DNA of 64,000 nucleotides from Anisodus tanguticus (taxonomy: Eukaryota; Streptophyta; Magnoliopsida; Solanales; Solanaceae). The position numbers were made by a program, and so were the translations under genes. Under the pieces are notes generated by a model, which worked only from the letters and a program-made list of their open reading frames with translations, did not search any database and was not told the origin of the DNA. Positions 1-10,935 of the stretch are shown here, piece by piece. Within the stretch, counting starts at the first letter, position 1. Every line of letters starts with the position of its first letter. The stretch lies in the NCBI GenBank assembly GCA_034509755.1, contig CM067561.1:3414646-3478645 (forward strand), read 5' to 3'.

Positions 1-1336
1 ATGGACATCTCTCATTACTAGTTCACTGGGTCATAAATAATATCTCATTTTATTAGAGGATTTTTCTCACTTTATCTGGGTTTACCCACTTAAATTCAAA
101 TCTGAAGTGTTTGCCAAGTTTCTTGAATTCCGTCTCTCTATCAAAACACAATTTGAAAGAAACTATTTACATGCACCAGCCGCCAGATTTTGTACATCCA
201 GAGGCTCCTCATTATGTATATCGTCTTCGTAAGTCACTGTATGGTTTGAAACATGGCCCCAGGGCGTGGTATGAGCGATTTGCTACTTACATTATGCAGA
301 TTGAGTTCATATGCAGCAAATGTGACCATTCACTTTTTATTTTTCATCGAGGTAGTAACATTGCATACTTGTTATTATATGTGGATGATATTGTTCTAAC
401 TGCCTCCTCTAACGTGTTGGAAAATGAGATCATTGCTATGTCCAAATCCAAATTTGATATGACAGACTTAGGGAAGTTAAGTTACTTCTTGGGGATTTTT
501 GTGACTCGGTCTGCAGATACTATGTTTCTGTGTCAGCGTAAGTATGCCGAAGAAATTGTGTACAAGGCTAAAATGGCTAACTGCAAGATCATGCCTACTC
601 CGGTCGACTCGAAGTAGAAACTCAGGACTGTTGATGGTGATCCAGTATCCGATCCCACTCTCTAAGGGAGTCTCGCAGGTGCACTCCAGTATCTTACATT
701 CACCAGGCCTGATATTGCATATACTGTCCAGAAGGTGTGTTTATTTATGCATGCCCCTAGGGAGCCTCACTTTACATATCTTAAACGTATCATTCGATAC
801 GTTAAGGACACACTTGATTATGGATTACATCTCTACCCCTCTGCACCAACCTGGATGATATCATATACAGACGCCGATTGGGTAGGCTGTCCGGACACAC
901 GACGTTCCACATCCGGCTATTGTGTGTTTTTAGGAGATAATCTAATCTCGTGGTCTGCCAAGCGTCAGGCCACACTCTCCAGATCGAGTGTAGAAGCAGA
1001 ATATAGAGGCATTGCAAACGTTGTTGCTGAAATCTGCTGGCTCTGAAACCTCATCTTGGAGCTTCATTGTCCCTTACGTAAGACGTCTATGGTTACTGTG
1101 ATAACATATCTATGATCTGTTTATCTCATAACCCGGTTCAGCATCAGAGAACCAAGAATATTGAGATGGATATACATTTTGTTCGTGAGAAGGTTGCTAT
1201 AGGTCATCTTAAGGTGTTGCATGTGCCTTCTTCGTATCAGTATGCATATATTTTCACTAAGGACTTCCTCGACAACTGTTCCTAGACTTCAGATCCAGTC
1301 TCAGTGTTCGGCCTCCTCTCGCTCCGATTGAGGGGG
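1..1336 (+). pseudogene. copia pol fragment: integrase stub, reverse transcriptase, RNase H
   Basis: Reverse transcriptase is seen in 160-617, with the SLYGLK motif near 235-250 and the catalytic YVDD motif at about 378-389. RNase H follows at about 850-1300: a YTDADW motif, the STSGYC block, then a SRSSVEAEYR block with its catalytic glutamate. The frame is broken at the TAG codon after 615 and again after 1046 (TGA replacing a tryptophan-like position), with further small changes downstream. The integrase part (1-150) has its own stops. Family membership is firm; the protein cannot be made as it stands. Confidence 0.9.
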
Positions 1337-1502
1337 TGTGATAGCGAATATTACCATATATTCGCCGTATATTCTGTAATTAATATTTGTGTGTAATTAT
1401 GGTAAATATAGATCCTCATTTAATTATGATTGAACATGATACACACTATATATATTTATATTAATGAGAAATACTTCTAAAGAGAGTTTAATACATTTTT
1501 AC
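1337..1502 (+). repeat. 3' LTR of the deleted copia element
   Basis: It follows a polypurine tract (1331-1336) and begins TGTG. It shares the blocks around ATTATGGTAAATATAG and the ATTAATGAGAAA tract with the LTRs at 45727-45881 and 50594-50749, so it is a diverged member of the same short-LTR family. The right end is placed where similarity stops and is approximate. No target duplication can be tested because the 5' end is outside the window. Confidence 0.75.
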
Positions 1503-1945
1503 CAATATAATGCACGATCAAAATATAAAACAAGACACATTTAAATGAAGAGGTTATTTAAGGACGCAATTTGATTTTACTATTTAGGGTTTTCGTTCTA
1601 GAAAGCAAAAAAAGAAACAGAGCAAAGGTAGTCACAGTGATGATTTTGTACAAGTTTTAGTGCAAAGTGCAAACTGCAAAGCAATGATGATCTTTTGCCC
1701 TTTTTGAAATGTAAATATTGGCAGTACAGTGCAGGTGGGTCTCTTTTCTCTCTCACAGTTCTCTCATACTATCCTTGAAAACCAAGTACGACTTTAAACA
1801 GCTGCACGCGTTTGTCGTCATTCCTATGTTGCCTTCAACATTATTTTACTATCATAAGCAAACTTCAATAACTATTGAAAAGCGCGATAGCATTATATAG
1901 GAATGTAATGGGATAGATAAGATCTATTTTAATCTTTAATTGGAG
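1503..1945. other. no recognisable feature
   Basis: AT-rich sequence between the copia LTR and the Mutator-like element. The short open frame at 1718-1900 has no recognisable domain and I do not call it a gene. Confidence 0.6.
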
Positions 1946-3134
1946 ATTTTTTATTCGTAAAAGGATTAGATTTGTCTTCGTACTCTCATAAATAAGTTAT
2001 ATTTAGTCATTCATTATAATTTTTTAATATATTTATTTTTTTCATCCAACTTTCGGATTATATTTGCCTATTTACTTTTAAAAGGGTCATATTTACCTTA
2101 TTTCGTTAAATGCTCATTTCACCTTAGTTTTCTATGTCTATGTGACAATTTTTTTTAAAAAATCTAAACAACAAAAATTGTTTTTTTTTTAAATAATCTG
2201 GAAAAAGTATTTTTTTTAAAATCTGAAAAAAATGAAATTTATAAATATCTCGAAAAACTGATTTTTTTTTAAAAAAAGGAGTGTAAAATCCGTTTTTAAA
2301 AAAATCTGGATTTTTTAAAAAATAAATTCTGGAAATCTAAAATTTTATATCTAGTAAATCTGAAAACTAAATCTGAAAAACAGAACTTTTTTTATAAAAA
2401 AGATGTGGAAAACTCATTTTTTTTAGAAAATAAATCTGGAAAGCTGATTTTTTTTAACAAAAACATGGAAAACTGATTTTTTTTGTTTATATATATAAAA
2501 AATAGTTTTTCAAAAATGGGTTTTCCTCATTTTAAAGGAATAATCATTTTTCCAGATTTTTATAAAAATTCATTTTTTCCACATTTTGAAGAATCTATTC
2601 CATATGTCAATAATCGCGAAAAAGAAAGAAGTTAAAAACACTTTTTCCATATTTAAAAAAAAAGTGTCCTAAGAAAGTGAAGTCATGAAAATTTGTATTT
2701 TTTCTGAGTTTTCTTTTTTTTAAAATGTCCTAAAAAAATGAAATCATGAATATCTGGATTTGTTAGGACATTTTTTAAAAAAAAATCCAGTTTTCCATAT
2801 TTAAAATAAATCCAGATATTTTAATTTAAAACCTAGTTTTTCAGTTTTTTTTTTTTTAAAAAAACACTTGTTTTAAAAAAATTAATTTCTTCAGGTTTTT
2901 AAAACAAGAATTCAGTTTTTTAAAAAAAATTGCCACATCGACATAGAAAAACTAAGGTGGAAATGGGCATTTATCGAAGTAAGGATAAATATGATCCTTT
3001 TTTAGAGTACAAGGACAAATATAATTCGAAAGTTGGATGAAAATGATAAATATATCAAAAAATATAACAAAGAGTAAATATAATGTATTTATGAGAGTAC
3101 AATGGGCAAATATGAACCTTTTCCATTTTTTATT
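1946..3134. mobile_element. long-TIR Mutator-like (foldback-type) non-autonomous element with 10-bp target duplication
   Basis: The element body is 1956-3124. Its first and last ~200 bp are reverse complements of each other with moderate divergence; both arms contain the TACTCTCATAAATA, TTCATCCAACTTTCG and CACCTTAGTTTT blocks in the same order. The sequence ATTTTTTATT is present on both sides (1946-1955 and 3125-3134), a target duplication of the length expected for Mutator superfamily elements (9-10 bp). The interior is A/T homopolymer-rich with many short copies of a CTGGAAAACTGATTTTTT-like unit on the left and their complement on the right. No transposase frame is visible, so it is non-autonomous. 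Confidence 0.85.
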
Positions 3135-3445
3135 TGGACCTTAAAAATGGAGAAACTTTGGATAGGGAGGACTCTCTTTAAAGAGTTAAGCGACGTAAAT
3201 TTAGATCAATCAAAATTCCGAACGAAGACCAAATATCGAATAGGAAAAAAAATTGGCTTGCTCCATTATTAGGTTTTAACTTTTTAGCCTAATTAAAGAG
3301 TAGTAATATAATGTAGTATGCGTCAGGCATGTTCTCCGGGTGATAAAAGAGAACATTTTCAAACCTTTTGAAATTTTACTTGGTAATGGATGCATCTTAT
3401 ATTTCAAACCCATATATATTGCGTAGGATATTCATTATATACGGG
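3135..3445. other. no recognisable feature
   Basis: Intergenic sequence between two transposons. I see no frame, RNA gene or clear repeat in it. Confidence 0.5.
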
Positions 3446-3718
3446 CAGGGGCGGATGTAGGTGTTGGTGAGGGTGTTCATCCGAACACGCTCGACAAAAA
3501 ATTACACTGTATATTTAGAATATATTTTTTGTGTTTATGTACATATATTAACTTTTCAATATCCTATATAAATACAAAAAGTTAGCTCAAGTGGTACAGG
3601 ATGTTCCAAATTATCTCCAATATCCTAAGTTCAATTCTCAGCGACGATATTATTTTTTATGTTTAGTTTTTGTTATTTTTTTCGAACACCCTGAGTGAAA
3701 ATCCTGAATCTGCCATAG
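3446..3718. mobile_element. hAT-like MITE with 8-bp target duplication
   Basis: The 273-bp body is flanked by an exact 8-bp duplication TATACGGG (3438-3445 and 3719-3726), the size made by hAT transposases. The ends are imperfect inverted repeats: CAGGGGCGGATGTAGG at the left against CTATGGCAGATTCAGG read from the right. Subterminal sequences (GGGTGTTC blocks) are also inverted. There is no coding capacity. A tRNA-promoter-like pair (TAGCTCAAGTGG near 3583 and AGTTCAATTCT near 3630) lies inside. Confidence 0.85.
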
Positions 3719-3784
3719 TATACGGGATGAAATTTTTTCCTCAAGTTTGCCTTTAAATTCAAACACCTTAATTCCCTAACGCAA

Positions 3785-3885
3785 CATTGATGAACAATTG
3801 ACATTTTAATTCTCCTATCTCAACTTTCGGCTACTGATCGGTAACTTTAGGTAGTTGACCGATTATCAAAGGTGGGTAAAATATA
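3785..3885 (-). repeat. dispersed ~100-bp repeat, inverted partner at 13080-13175
   Basis: The tract with CTCCTATCTCAACTTTCGG and TAGTTGACCGATTATCAAA is matched in inverse orientation at about 13080-13175. The pair sits 9 kb apart with the young copia insertion and other elements between. The family is not identified. Confidence 0.6.
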
Positions 3886-4290
3886 ATTTTATAAATTCGC
3901 AGGGAGTAATAACTTCCCTATCCGCACTAACAACGATTCCCTTAGGATACGCCATCGACTTGTCCGCTAGTTACAACATGATTGTGGTTGGCTTTGGAGC
4001 TCCCAACCCAAACTTTTTGAATACAGAAAGGGGCATCAGATTGATACTCGCCCCTGGATCGCAAAGAGCATGACTCACATCGACGTTCCCAATTCAGATT
4101 TGGATGGTGAAGCTTCTCAAGTCCTTAAGATTTTGTGGAAGCTAATTTTGGACTCTAGATGTGCATTACTCGGTGAGTGCTACTGTTTCAATATCAGTCC
4201 ACATGCACTTATTGGTCATGATCTCCTTGATAAATTTCTCAAACCTTGGGGACCTCTTTTAGTACATCAAGCAAAAGGATATGACATGCA
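3860..4290 (-). pseudogene. Ty3/gypsy gag-protease fragment
   Basis: Read on the minus strand, this stretch gives the linker between gag and protease of a plant gypsy element followed by the protease core, with the block CDPGASINLMPLSVFKK around 4060-4010. That is the active-site region in its usual Athila/Tat-like form, where the catalytic aspartate is followed by PGAS rather than TGA. Stops interrupt it at the TGA near 4095 and the TAA near 3978 and at several sites further upstream. Open frames on the plus strand over 3855-4399 are shadows of this remnant. No LTRs are attached. Confidence 0.85.
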
Positions 4291-4673
4291 CCCATCTCAT
4301 CATCTCCATGAACTTATCATAGTTCATAGCTTCATCTTTTCGAGGCTATATACCTCTGTGGAAATGGTCACTAACAGAAATAGAGTTTTTTCTCATTGAC
4401 AATTAGTGAGAAATTTATGTTTAAAACATGAATCTTTCACCTAATTCGTACCAAACCAATTCAGTGGAAAGACACATGGTGAAAAACAGATTTCCATTGA
4501 AAGACCGATAAACCTCCTAATTTTTTGAGTGAAAAAACTACTATATTTTTGACGAGCATATATGCCGGTATTGTTATTACAAGTACTAACTAGGTATAGG
4601 GTGTTGACATACTTGAAATATGTGTTCTTTTAGTGACATAAATACTTTAAATATCCTAACATGCTAATATATT
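4291..4673. other. no recognisable feature
   Basis: AT-rich sequence between the gypsy remnant and the copia 5' LTR. The last five bases, ATATT (4669-4673), are the left target duplication of the copia insertion. Confidence 0.6.
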
Positions 4674-4987
4674 TGTTAAATAAGGCAATATACACACAAT
4701 ATACAAGTGTATATTGCCTTATTCAATATACACGAAATCTGCCCATATCAGCCCATATTGGCCATCTCGGTTTTGCCATAATTTGGTACATAGGATATTG
4801 CATATTTGGAAAATATATGTGTAGTATATTGTAATGTATTTGTTACCTAAAGTAGGTTTATACACTACCATAATTGTAGAGTTAGAATTATGGTAAAATA
4901 AGATTTAGGAATAGAATAGGAATATTTTGTATCTTGTATATATACCTATTCAAGTAATGAAAATAATCAAGGGGATTATTTCTTTCA
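4674..4987 (+). repeat. 5' LTR of the ATATT copia element
   Basis: 314 bp, beginning TGTTAAATAAGG and ending TTTCA. Near its start lies a perfect 17-bp inverted repeat (4679-4695 and 4707-4723, spacer 11) built on AATAAGGCAATATACAC. A TATA-like TGTATATATACC tract occurs near 4940. The 3' LTR lacks 10 bp present here around 4750. Confidence 0.95.
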
Positions 4988-4999
4988 TGGTATCAGGAG
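4988..4999 (+). promoter_or_regulatory. primer-binding site, initiator tRNA-Met type
   Basis: TGGTATCAGGAG directly follows the LTR and matches the 3' end complement of initiator tRNA-Met (TGGTATCAGAGC) with one inserted G. It is the minus-strand priming site of the element. Confidence 0.9.
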
Positions 5000-5145
5000 A
5001 CTAGGTCTAAACAAAAGTTTTTTCTCTCAACTTTTGTCCTCCCTTTGGCCGAGACACCCCCCCCTCGGGTTTTTTCTTCCAAAATTCGTCTTCCGCTCTC
5101 ACAAACACCTCTCTTAAATTTCCCTTTCTTCTTTGTTCTTTCAAT

Positions 5146-6240
5146 ATGTCTAACAACAATTATCACCCTGCCCTCACAGTTCCCAATATCAAGAGCAGTA
5201 TCCCTATTGTCCTTGAGATGGAAAACGTCCAATATGCGACGTGGGCGGATTTGTTTAAAATTTACGCTATCTCTTATCAAGTTCTTCATCACATCATTCC
5301 TCCCGCTAAACCCCTTCCTGCGGAGGATCCTGAGTTATGGATTACACTTGATGCTACCGTTCTCCGGTGGATCTATGCCACTATTTCGGTGGACCTTCTT
5401 CAGACGATTATTGAGCCGGATACCACGGCTATGGCTGCATAGAATAGATTGCGTGACATATTCTAAGACAACCAACATTCACGTGTCGTCACACTCGAGT
5501 AGGAATTCTCTCTCGTTCGAATGGACGAATTTCCGAACGTTTCTGCATATTGCAAGAAACTAAAGGAGTTGGCGGATCAACTCCGTAATGTTGGCGCACC
5601 AATAATGAATAATCGTCTAGTTCTATAGTTGGTTTCCGGTCTTTCGGAGGCCTATAATGGGGTTGGAACTCTCCTTCGCCAAAGCAACCCTCTTCCTGAC
5701 TTCTATCAAGCCCGCTCCATGCTTACTTTAGAAGAAGCCGGTTTGGCTAAAAAGGCGGCTACCGGAGCAAGCACAGTCGTCATGGTGGCGTCCTCTCCTA
5801 GTCCTTCGGGTTTTGTTAATAATTCGGGCCAAAACCATAATAATGGTGGCGGCAAGAATAATCACAAGAATAATAACAAAAACCGCGGGGGCAAACGCGA
5901 CGGTTCTAGTGGCGGTTCCGGTGGTCAGCAAGCAGGCGGTGGGTCCCATCCAGGGAATAGTGGCCCACCCCTCTCGGGCACATGGTAGTGGGGCTGGGGC
6001 AGTGGGCCATGGGCTAACAACCCTTACCATCCAGCAGCAGTTTCTAGCGGGCAGTGGGCTGGCCAACAGCCCAGGCCCAACCCGCCGGCCCACGGTGGCG
6101 GCCCCGGCGGCCGGTGGCCCAACGGCAAAGCGGGAACAACAGCTACAACCCAGCTCCAGCACGATCTGGTGTTCTCGGGCTCCGACCTCCGCAAGCCCAT
6201 CATGCAGCAGGCCCAACTCAAACTGATATCGAGGCCGCGA
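5146..6240 (+). pseudogene. copia gag, multiple nonsense mutations
   Basis: The start MSNNNYHPAL at 5146 opens a typical copia gag, including the ATWADLFKI block that marks the N-terminal capsid domain. The frame meets TAG at 5440-5442 (after TAMAA), TAA near 5463, TAG near 5499 and TAG near 5626. In each case a tryptophan or glutamine codon is expected from the family, so every stop fits a single C-to-T or G-to-A change. Downstream, 5629-5988 keeps gag-like sequence and then a Gly/Asn/Lys-rich tail. Capsid protein would form the intracellular particle of the retrotransposon; this copy cannot make it. Confidence 0.85.
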
Positions 6241-9200
6241 TGCACACACTGGGGTTATCTCAATCGGACCCAAATTGGTATATGGACACCGGGGCCACTA
6301 CTCACATGACTTCCGAATCAGGTACTCTCTCATCTTATTCCAATTTGAGCACCCATCGGGGGATAATTGTTGGTAATGACAGTTCTATTCCAATTCTAGG
6401 GTATGGTCAGAAAATGTTGTCTCCCCCCAATCCACCACTCCTCTTGAAAAATACTTTACATGCTCCTAAATTGATTAAAAATTTAGTGTCTTTCCGAAAG
6501 TTCACAAATGACAATTCTGTTTCTGTTGAATTTGATCCTTTCGGTTTCTCTGTGAATGATTTCAAGACGGGGAGTCATCTCATGAGGTGTGATAGTATGG
6601 GGGATCTGTATCCTATCATGCCCGGTTTCAGTCCATCAAGTCCAGCCTTGCCATCAGCTTTTGTAGCCATCTCTCCTTCCATGTGGCATGCTCGCCTGGG
6701 TCATCCGAGATCTTCTATTTTATCAGTTTTAGATAAAAATAGCTTTATTTCTTATAAGGGTACGAGTCGTACTCCAATTTGTCAGTCTTGTTCATTAGGG
6801 AAAATTGTTAAGTTGCCATTTGTAGACTCCAATTCTCATACTTCTATGCCATTTGACATTATTCATAGCGACTTATGGACATCTCCTGTTCTTAGTTCAG
6901 TGGGTCATCGATATTATGTTCTTTTTTAGATGATTATTCTAGATTTTTGTGGACGTTTCCAATTGCAAATAAATCACAAGTATTTTTCGTCTTCATCAAA
7001 TTTAGAGCGTTCATTCGTACTCAATTCGAAAGAGACATAAAAAATATTCAATGTGATAATGGGAAAGAGTATGATAATAGGGAGTTTCGGGATTTCTGTG
7101 CTACTAATGTGATCAATTTTCGGTTTTCGTGTCCTCATACATCTCCACAAAATGGAAAGGCCGAGCGCAAAATTCGTTCCATCAATAACATTGTCCGAAC
7201 TCTCTTAATTCATGCCTCCATACCTCCATATTTTTGGCATCATGCTCTACAAATGGCCACATATCTTCTTAACATAATTCAGTCTAAAGGTCTGACATAT
7301 TCTTCCCCCCTAAAAATCCTATATAATAAGAACCCTTCGTATTATCATCTTCGAATTTTTGGGTGCTTGTGTTATCCGTTATTCCCATCCATCACAATTA
7401 ACAAACTTCAGGCTCCGTCTACCCCGTGTGTATTTTTGGGTTATCCGTCGAATCATCGTGGTTATAAGTGTTTTGATTTATCCTACAAGAAAATCATAAT
7501 TAATCGCCATGTCATTTTTGATGAAACCCAATTTCCTTTTACAAAAGTTCATACTCCCGAGCCTAAGTCATATAATTTTTTGGATGACCAAATATCCCCG
7601 TATATTATTCAAAATTTTTCGGACATCTCCCGCACCCTAAATCCTCCAGCGGGCCCACTGCCCAACTGGACCCACATTACCGCCGAATAAAGAACTTCGC
7701 AACGGCCATCGGAAAGCAGTTCCAAGCAATTGGGCGGTCCCCCACTCGGAACTGGGTCCGGTCCGGACGATGAGTCCAGTACCGATTTGGGCCGGGCCGG
7801 GCCCACCGCCCGCCGGTCCGTCCCGAGCCCAGAAAATTCCCAAAATTCTTCCTCGAGTCATAGATCGGTCACTCGTAGTCAGCGGGGTATTTTTACACCT
7901 AAAAGACATTTTAATTTACATTCTGATGTCTCTAAATTCCCATTGCCCCGCAATCCTGTATCCGCATTAAATGACCCTAATTGGAAAATTGCTATGACTG
8001 ATGAATATAATGCTCTTATTGATAATAAGACGTGGGAGTTGGTGCCCCGTCCATATGGTATTAATATTATCAGGTCTATGTGGATTTTTGCTCATAAGGA
8101 GAATTCAGATGGGTCATTTGCTCGACATAAGACGCGACTTGTTGGTGATGGTAAGACTCAGCAGGTTGGGATAGATTGTGGTGAGACGTTTAGTCCGGTG
8201 GTCAAACCGGCTACCATTCGCACTGTGCTTAGCTTGGCTCTTTCCAAGACTTGGCCAATTCATCAGCTGGATGTCAAGAATGCTTTCCTACATGGTGATC
8301 TCAAGGAAACAGTCTATATGCATCAGTCGTTGGGTTTCAAGGATCCCAACCGTCCTCATCATGTATGTTTGTTGAAGAAGTCCTTATATGGGCTTAACCA
8401 GTCTCCAAGGGCCTGGTACACGAGGTTTGCTGACTTTGTTTCACTATTGGGTTCACTCATAGCAGGTCGATAATTCCTTGTTCATCTACCGCCGTGGTTC
8501 GTCCTTGGCCTACATTCTTGTTGTATGTGGATGATATCATCTTGACTGCCTCCTCCGATGCTTTGCGCCAATCTATCATGGCCATGCTCAGTTCTGAATT
8601 TTCTATGAAAGACTTGGGGCCCTTGAGTTATTTTTTAGGAATTGCTTTCACACGTCATTCAGGTGGGTTGTTTCTGTCTCAACGGAAGTATGCTGTTGAG
8701 ATCATCGAGAGGGCCGGGATGTCATCCTGTAAGTCCACTTCCATGCCAGTTGATGCAAACCCAAAGCTAAGTGCCGGGCGACAGTGCACCATACGAGGAC
8801 CCGACCCGCTATCGCATCTTTGCGGGGGCCCTCCAAGATCTTACCTTTATCGACCGGATATTACGTATGCGGTTCAGCAGGTGTGTTTATTCATGCATGA
8901 TCCCAGGGTTGAGCACATGAATGCAATCAAACGCATCATTCGGTATATTCAGGGGACACTGGACTATAGATTGCACTTGTACCCTTCATCTACATCCACA
9001 CTTGTCTCTTACACGGATGCTGATTGGGGTGGTTGTCCCGATACCAGACGGTCGACTTCTGGCTACTGTATGTTCCTTAGTAAAAACTTGGTCTCCTGGT
9101 CGGCAAAGCGTCAGGCTACTCTATCACGCTCAAGTGCTGAGGCAGAATATCGAGGGGTAGCGAATGTGGTCTCCGAATCATGTTGGCTACGTAATTTGCT

Positions 9201-9484
9201 TTTGGAGCTTCATTGTCCCATTCAGAAGGCAACCTTGGTCTATTGCGATAACATTAGTGCCATCTACCTTTCAGGTAACCCAGTTCAACACCAACGTACT
9301 AAGCATAGCGAAATGGACATTCACTTTGTCCGTGAAAAGGTTGCAAAAGGTCACGTTCGTGTATGCCATGTCCCGTCTCGTTATCAAATTGCAGACATCT
9401 TTACAAAGGGTCTACCAGCGATTCTCTTTGAAGATTTTAAGGACAGTCTCAGCGTTAGAAGACCGCCCGCTATGACTGTGGGGG
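6241..9484 (+). pseudogene. copia pol: protease, integrase, reverse transcriptase, RNase H
   Basis: Protease: YMDTGATTHMT, active-site DTG at 6285-6293. GAG-pre-integrase zinc finger: HARLGH...CQSC, about 6688-6800. Integrase core: first Asp at the break near 6929, CDNGKEYDN near 7052, SPQNGKAERK near 7144. Reverse transcriptase: WELVPRPYG at 8034 onward, SLYGLN at 8383, YVDD at 8524-8535. RNase H: YTDADW near 9010, SRSSAEAEYR near 9128, DNIS near 9246, ADIFTKGLP near 9390. Lesions: one base lost in a T run at about 6925, an in-frame TAA at 7688-7690, and at least two small deletions between 8445 and 8500 just before YVDD. The last 330 codons (8494-9492) are open. Confidence 0.93.
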
Positions 9485-9486
9485 TG
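9470..9486 (+). promoter_or_regulatory. polypurine tract of the ATATT copia element
   Basis: The tract ending GTGGGGGTG lies directly upstream of the 3' LTR start TGTTAAA and is the expected plus-strand primer site. Confidence 0.75.
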
Positions 9487-9790
9487 TGTTAAATAAGGCA
9501 ATATACACACAATATACAAGTGTATATTGCCTTATTCAATAAACACGAAATCTGCCCATATTGGGCATCTCGGTTTTGCCATAATTTGGTACATAGGATA
9601 TTGTATATTTGGAAAATATATGTGTAGTATATTGTAATGTATTTGTTACCTAAAGTAGGTTTATACACTACCATAATTGTAGAGTTAGAATTATGGTAAA
9701 ATAAGATTTAGGAATAGAATATGAATATTTTGTATCTTGTATATATACCTATTCAAGTAATGAAAATAATCAAGGGGATTATTTCTTTCA
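9487..9790 (+). repeat. 3' LTR of the ATATT copia element
   Basis: 304 bp. It matches the 5' LTR almost base for base, keeps the 17-bp inverted repeat (9492-9508 and 9520-9536), and lacks one 10-bp segment. It is followed by the target duplication ATATT at 9791-9795. Confidence 0.95.
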
Positions 9791-9911
9791 ATATTGTTAT
9801 AGCCATCATAATCGTGGTAGTTTAACGTTATGAAAGAACATATATATTAGATTACATGATTTAAATTGTTAAGACATGCACTGTACATTTGTCTAATTAT
9901 TTACTTATGTG

Positions 9912-9916
<5 letters not shown>

Positions 9917-9981
<65 letters not shown>

Positions 9982-10013
9982 AGATATAGATAGATAGATA
10001 GATAGATATATAT
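9917..10013. repeat. compound microsatellite (TA)n-(GATATA)n-(GATA)n
   Basis: An uninterrupted TA run of about 45 bp grades into GATATA and then GATA units. Confidence 0.95.
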
Positions 10014-10039
10014 AATGTATATATCCATGTGTGTGTCAG

Positions 10040-10935
10040 ATTGAGCTAATGAGTCTGGTGTGAGCCATGACTTATGTGTCAACGATTATATTCTCACTTG
10101 ATATGTGGTTTGAGCCGATAAATTTGATTTGATCCACAACTTGGGTATCATCACTTATGAAGTCTAGTACTCCAATTATGACGTGTGGATAAGGATCTGT
10201 CCCTCATAATAAGTCATTGTATAATCCGATCACCTCAGATAGTGTGGGTAGGATTTTAGCACGAGGAATACTAGTGTTGACTAAAATTTGTGTTTTTATC
10301 ATGCATATTTGACATATGACTAGTGATCATGTATGTTACTTAAATGATTTATCTATGCACATCTATTCATGATGTACTTGTGCATACTTTATGCACTCTT
10401 TTCTGTCAAGATATCTTATCTATTGTAGAGGTTGTTTAGATGGGTATTTTAGTTTAACCCTCATCACTACCTTATCAGGGATGATTAATTATACTTACCG
10501 GACACATGTTGATGTACTCATACTACACTAGTTATATTTTTATGCAAATTATAACCTTAGTACTAGTCGAGCTCGAGAGTGAGGGTTGAGGAGCTGATTG
10601 AGACTATCGTAATAAGCTGATTGACCCTGTCCACAACACTTTGGAGTATTGTTTTGGCATTTCTATATGATGTTCATATTATCCGGATCATATCGCTTTA
10701 TTGAGATATTTTTACTAAACTATCTTAGAAGCTCATGAATTGTATTATCAGATTTTGGCGGTATTTTGATCTTTTCGCAAGGTATCAATTCTAAGGCTTT
10801 TTATATTTTACATTTTCTACTTGTAGGCTTATTTGAATCTTTTTAAAATCATGTTGTGATTTGATATGCTTTTGGGGTTATATTACGAGTTGAGTTAGGT
10901 GTCATCGCGACTTAGAAAAATTGATCATGACAACA
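10040..10935 (+). repeat. decayed LTR-like tract, possibly chromovirus
   Basis: No frame is present. The stretch from the TGATGTACTCATACTACAC block (10510) to the GTCATCGCGACTT...GATCATGACAACA end (10905-10935) recalls the U5 end of chromovirus LTRs common in Solanaceae, which end near a GTCGTGACA motif. This is recognition by pattern only; the left limit is arbitrary. Confidence 0.35.

Larger units (their letters stand above)
1..1502 (+). mobile_element. Ty1/copia remnant, internally deleted, 3' part with LTR
   Basis: The window opens inside the integrase region of a Ty1/copia element and runs through reverse transcriptase and RNase H to a 3' LTR. The same family occurs as a longer copy at 45727-50749, which this copy matches closely in the integrase start (compare 47731-47880) and from reverse transcriptase onward. 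Here integrase jumps straight to reverse transcriptase near 151-158, so about 1.5 kb found in the longer copy is missing. The 5' end lies outside the window. Stops and frame changes make it non-coding. Confidence 0.9.
4674..9790 (+). mobile_element. complete-length Ty1/copia element with target duplication ATATT
   Basis: Both LTRs, primer-binding site, gag, protease, integrase, reverse transcriptase, RNase H and polypurine tract are present in copia order. The 5-bp target duplication ATATT (4669-4673 and 9791-9795) is exact. By eye the LTRs differ by four substitutions and one 10-bp indel, so insertion is recent. Despite this the coding region has several stops and frame changes. The short LTRs, initiator-Met primer site and RNase H sequence resemble the Ale lineage; that lineage call is an inference. 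Confidence 0.95.

Noticed and set aside
3855..4399. Two plus-strand open frames that look like a small gene pair
   Set aside because: The minus strand over the same bases encodes a gypsy protease block (SINLMPLSVFKK) with stops; the plus-strand frames are shadows without family similarity.
5728..6273. Long minus-strand open frame in the copia gag-protease region
   Set aside because: It lies antisense to recognisable gag and protease sequence and shows only low-complexity composition.
9917..10013. Promoter or origin in the TA-rich tract
   Set aside because: It is a plain microsatellite and no gene or start site follows.
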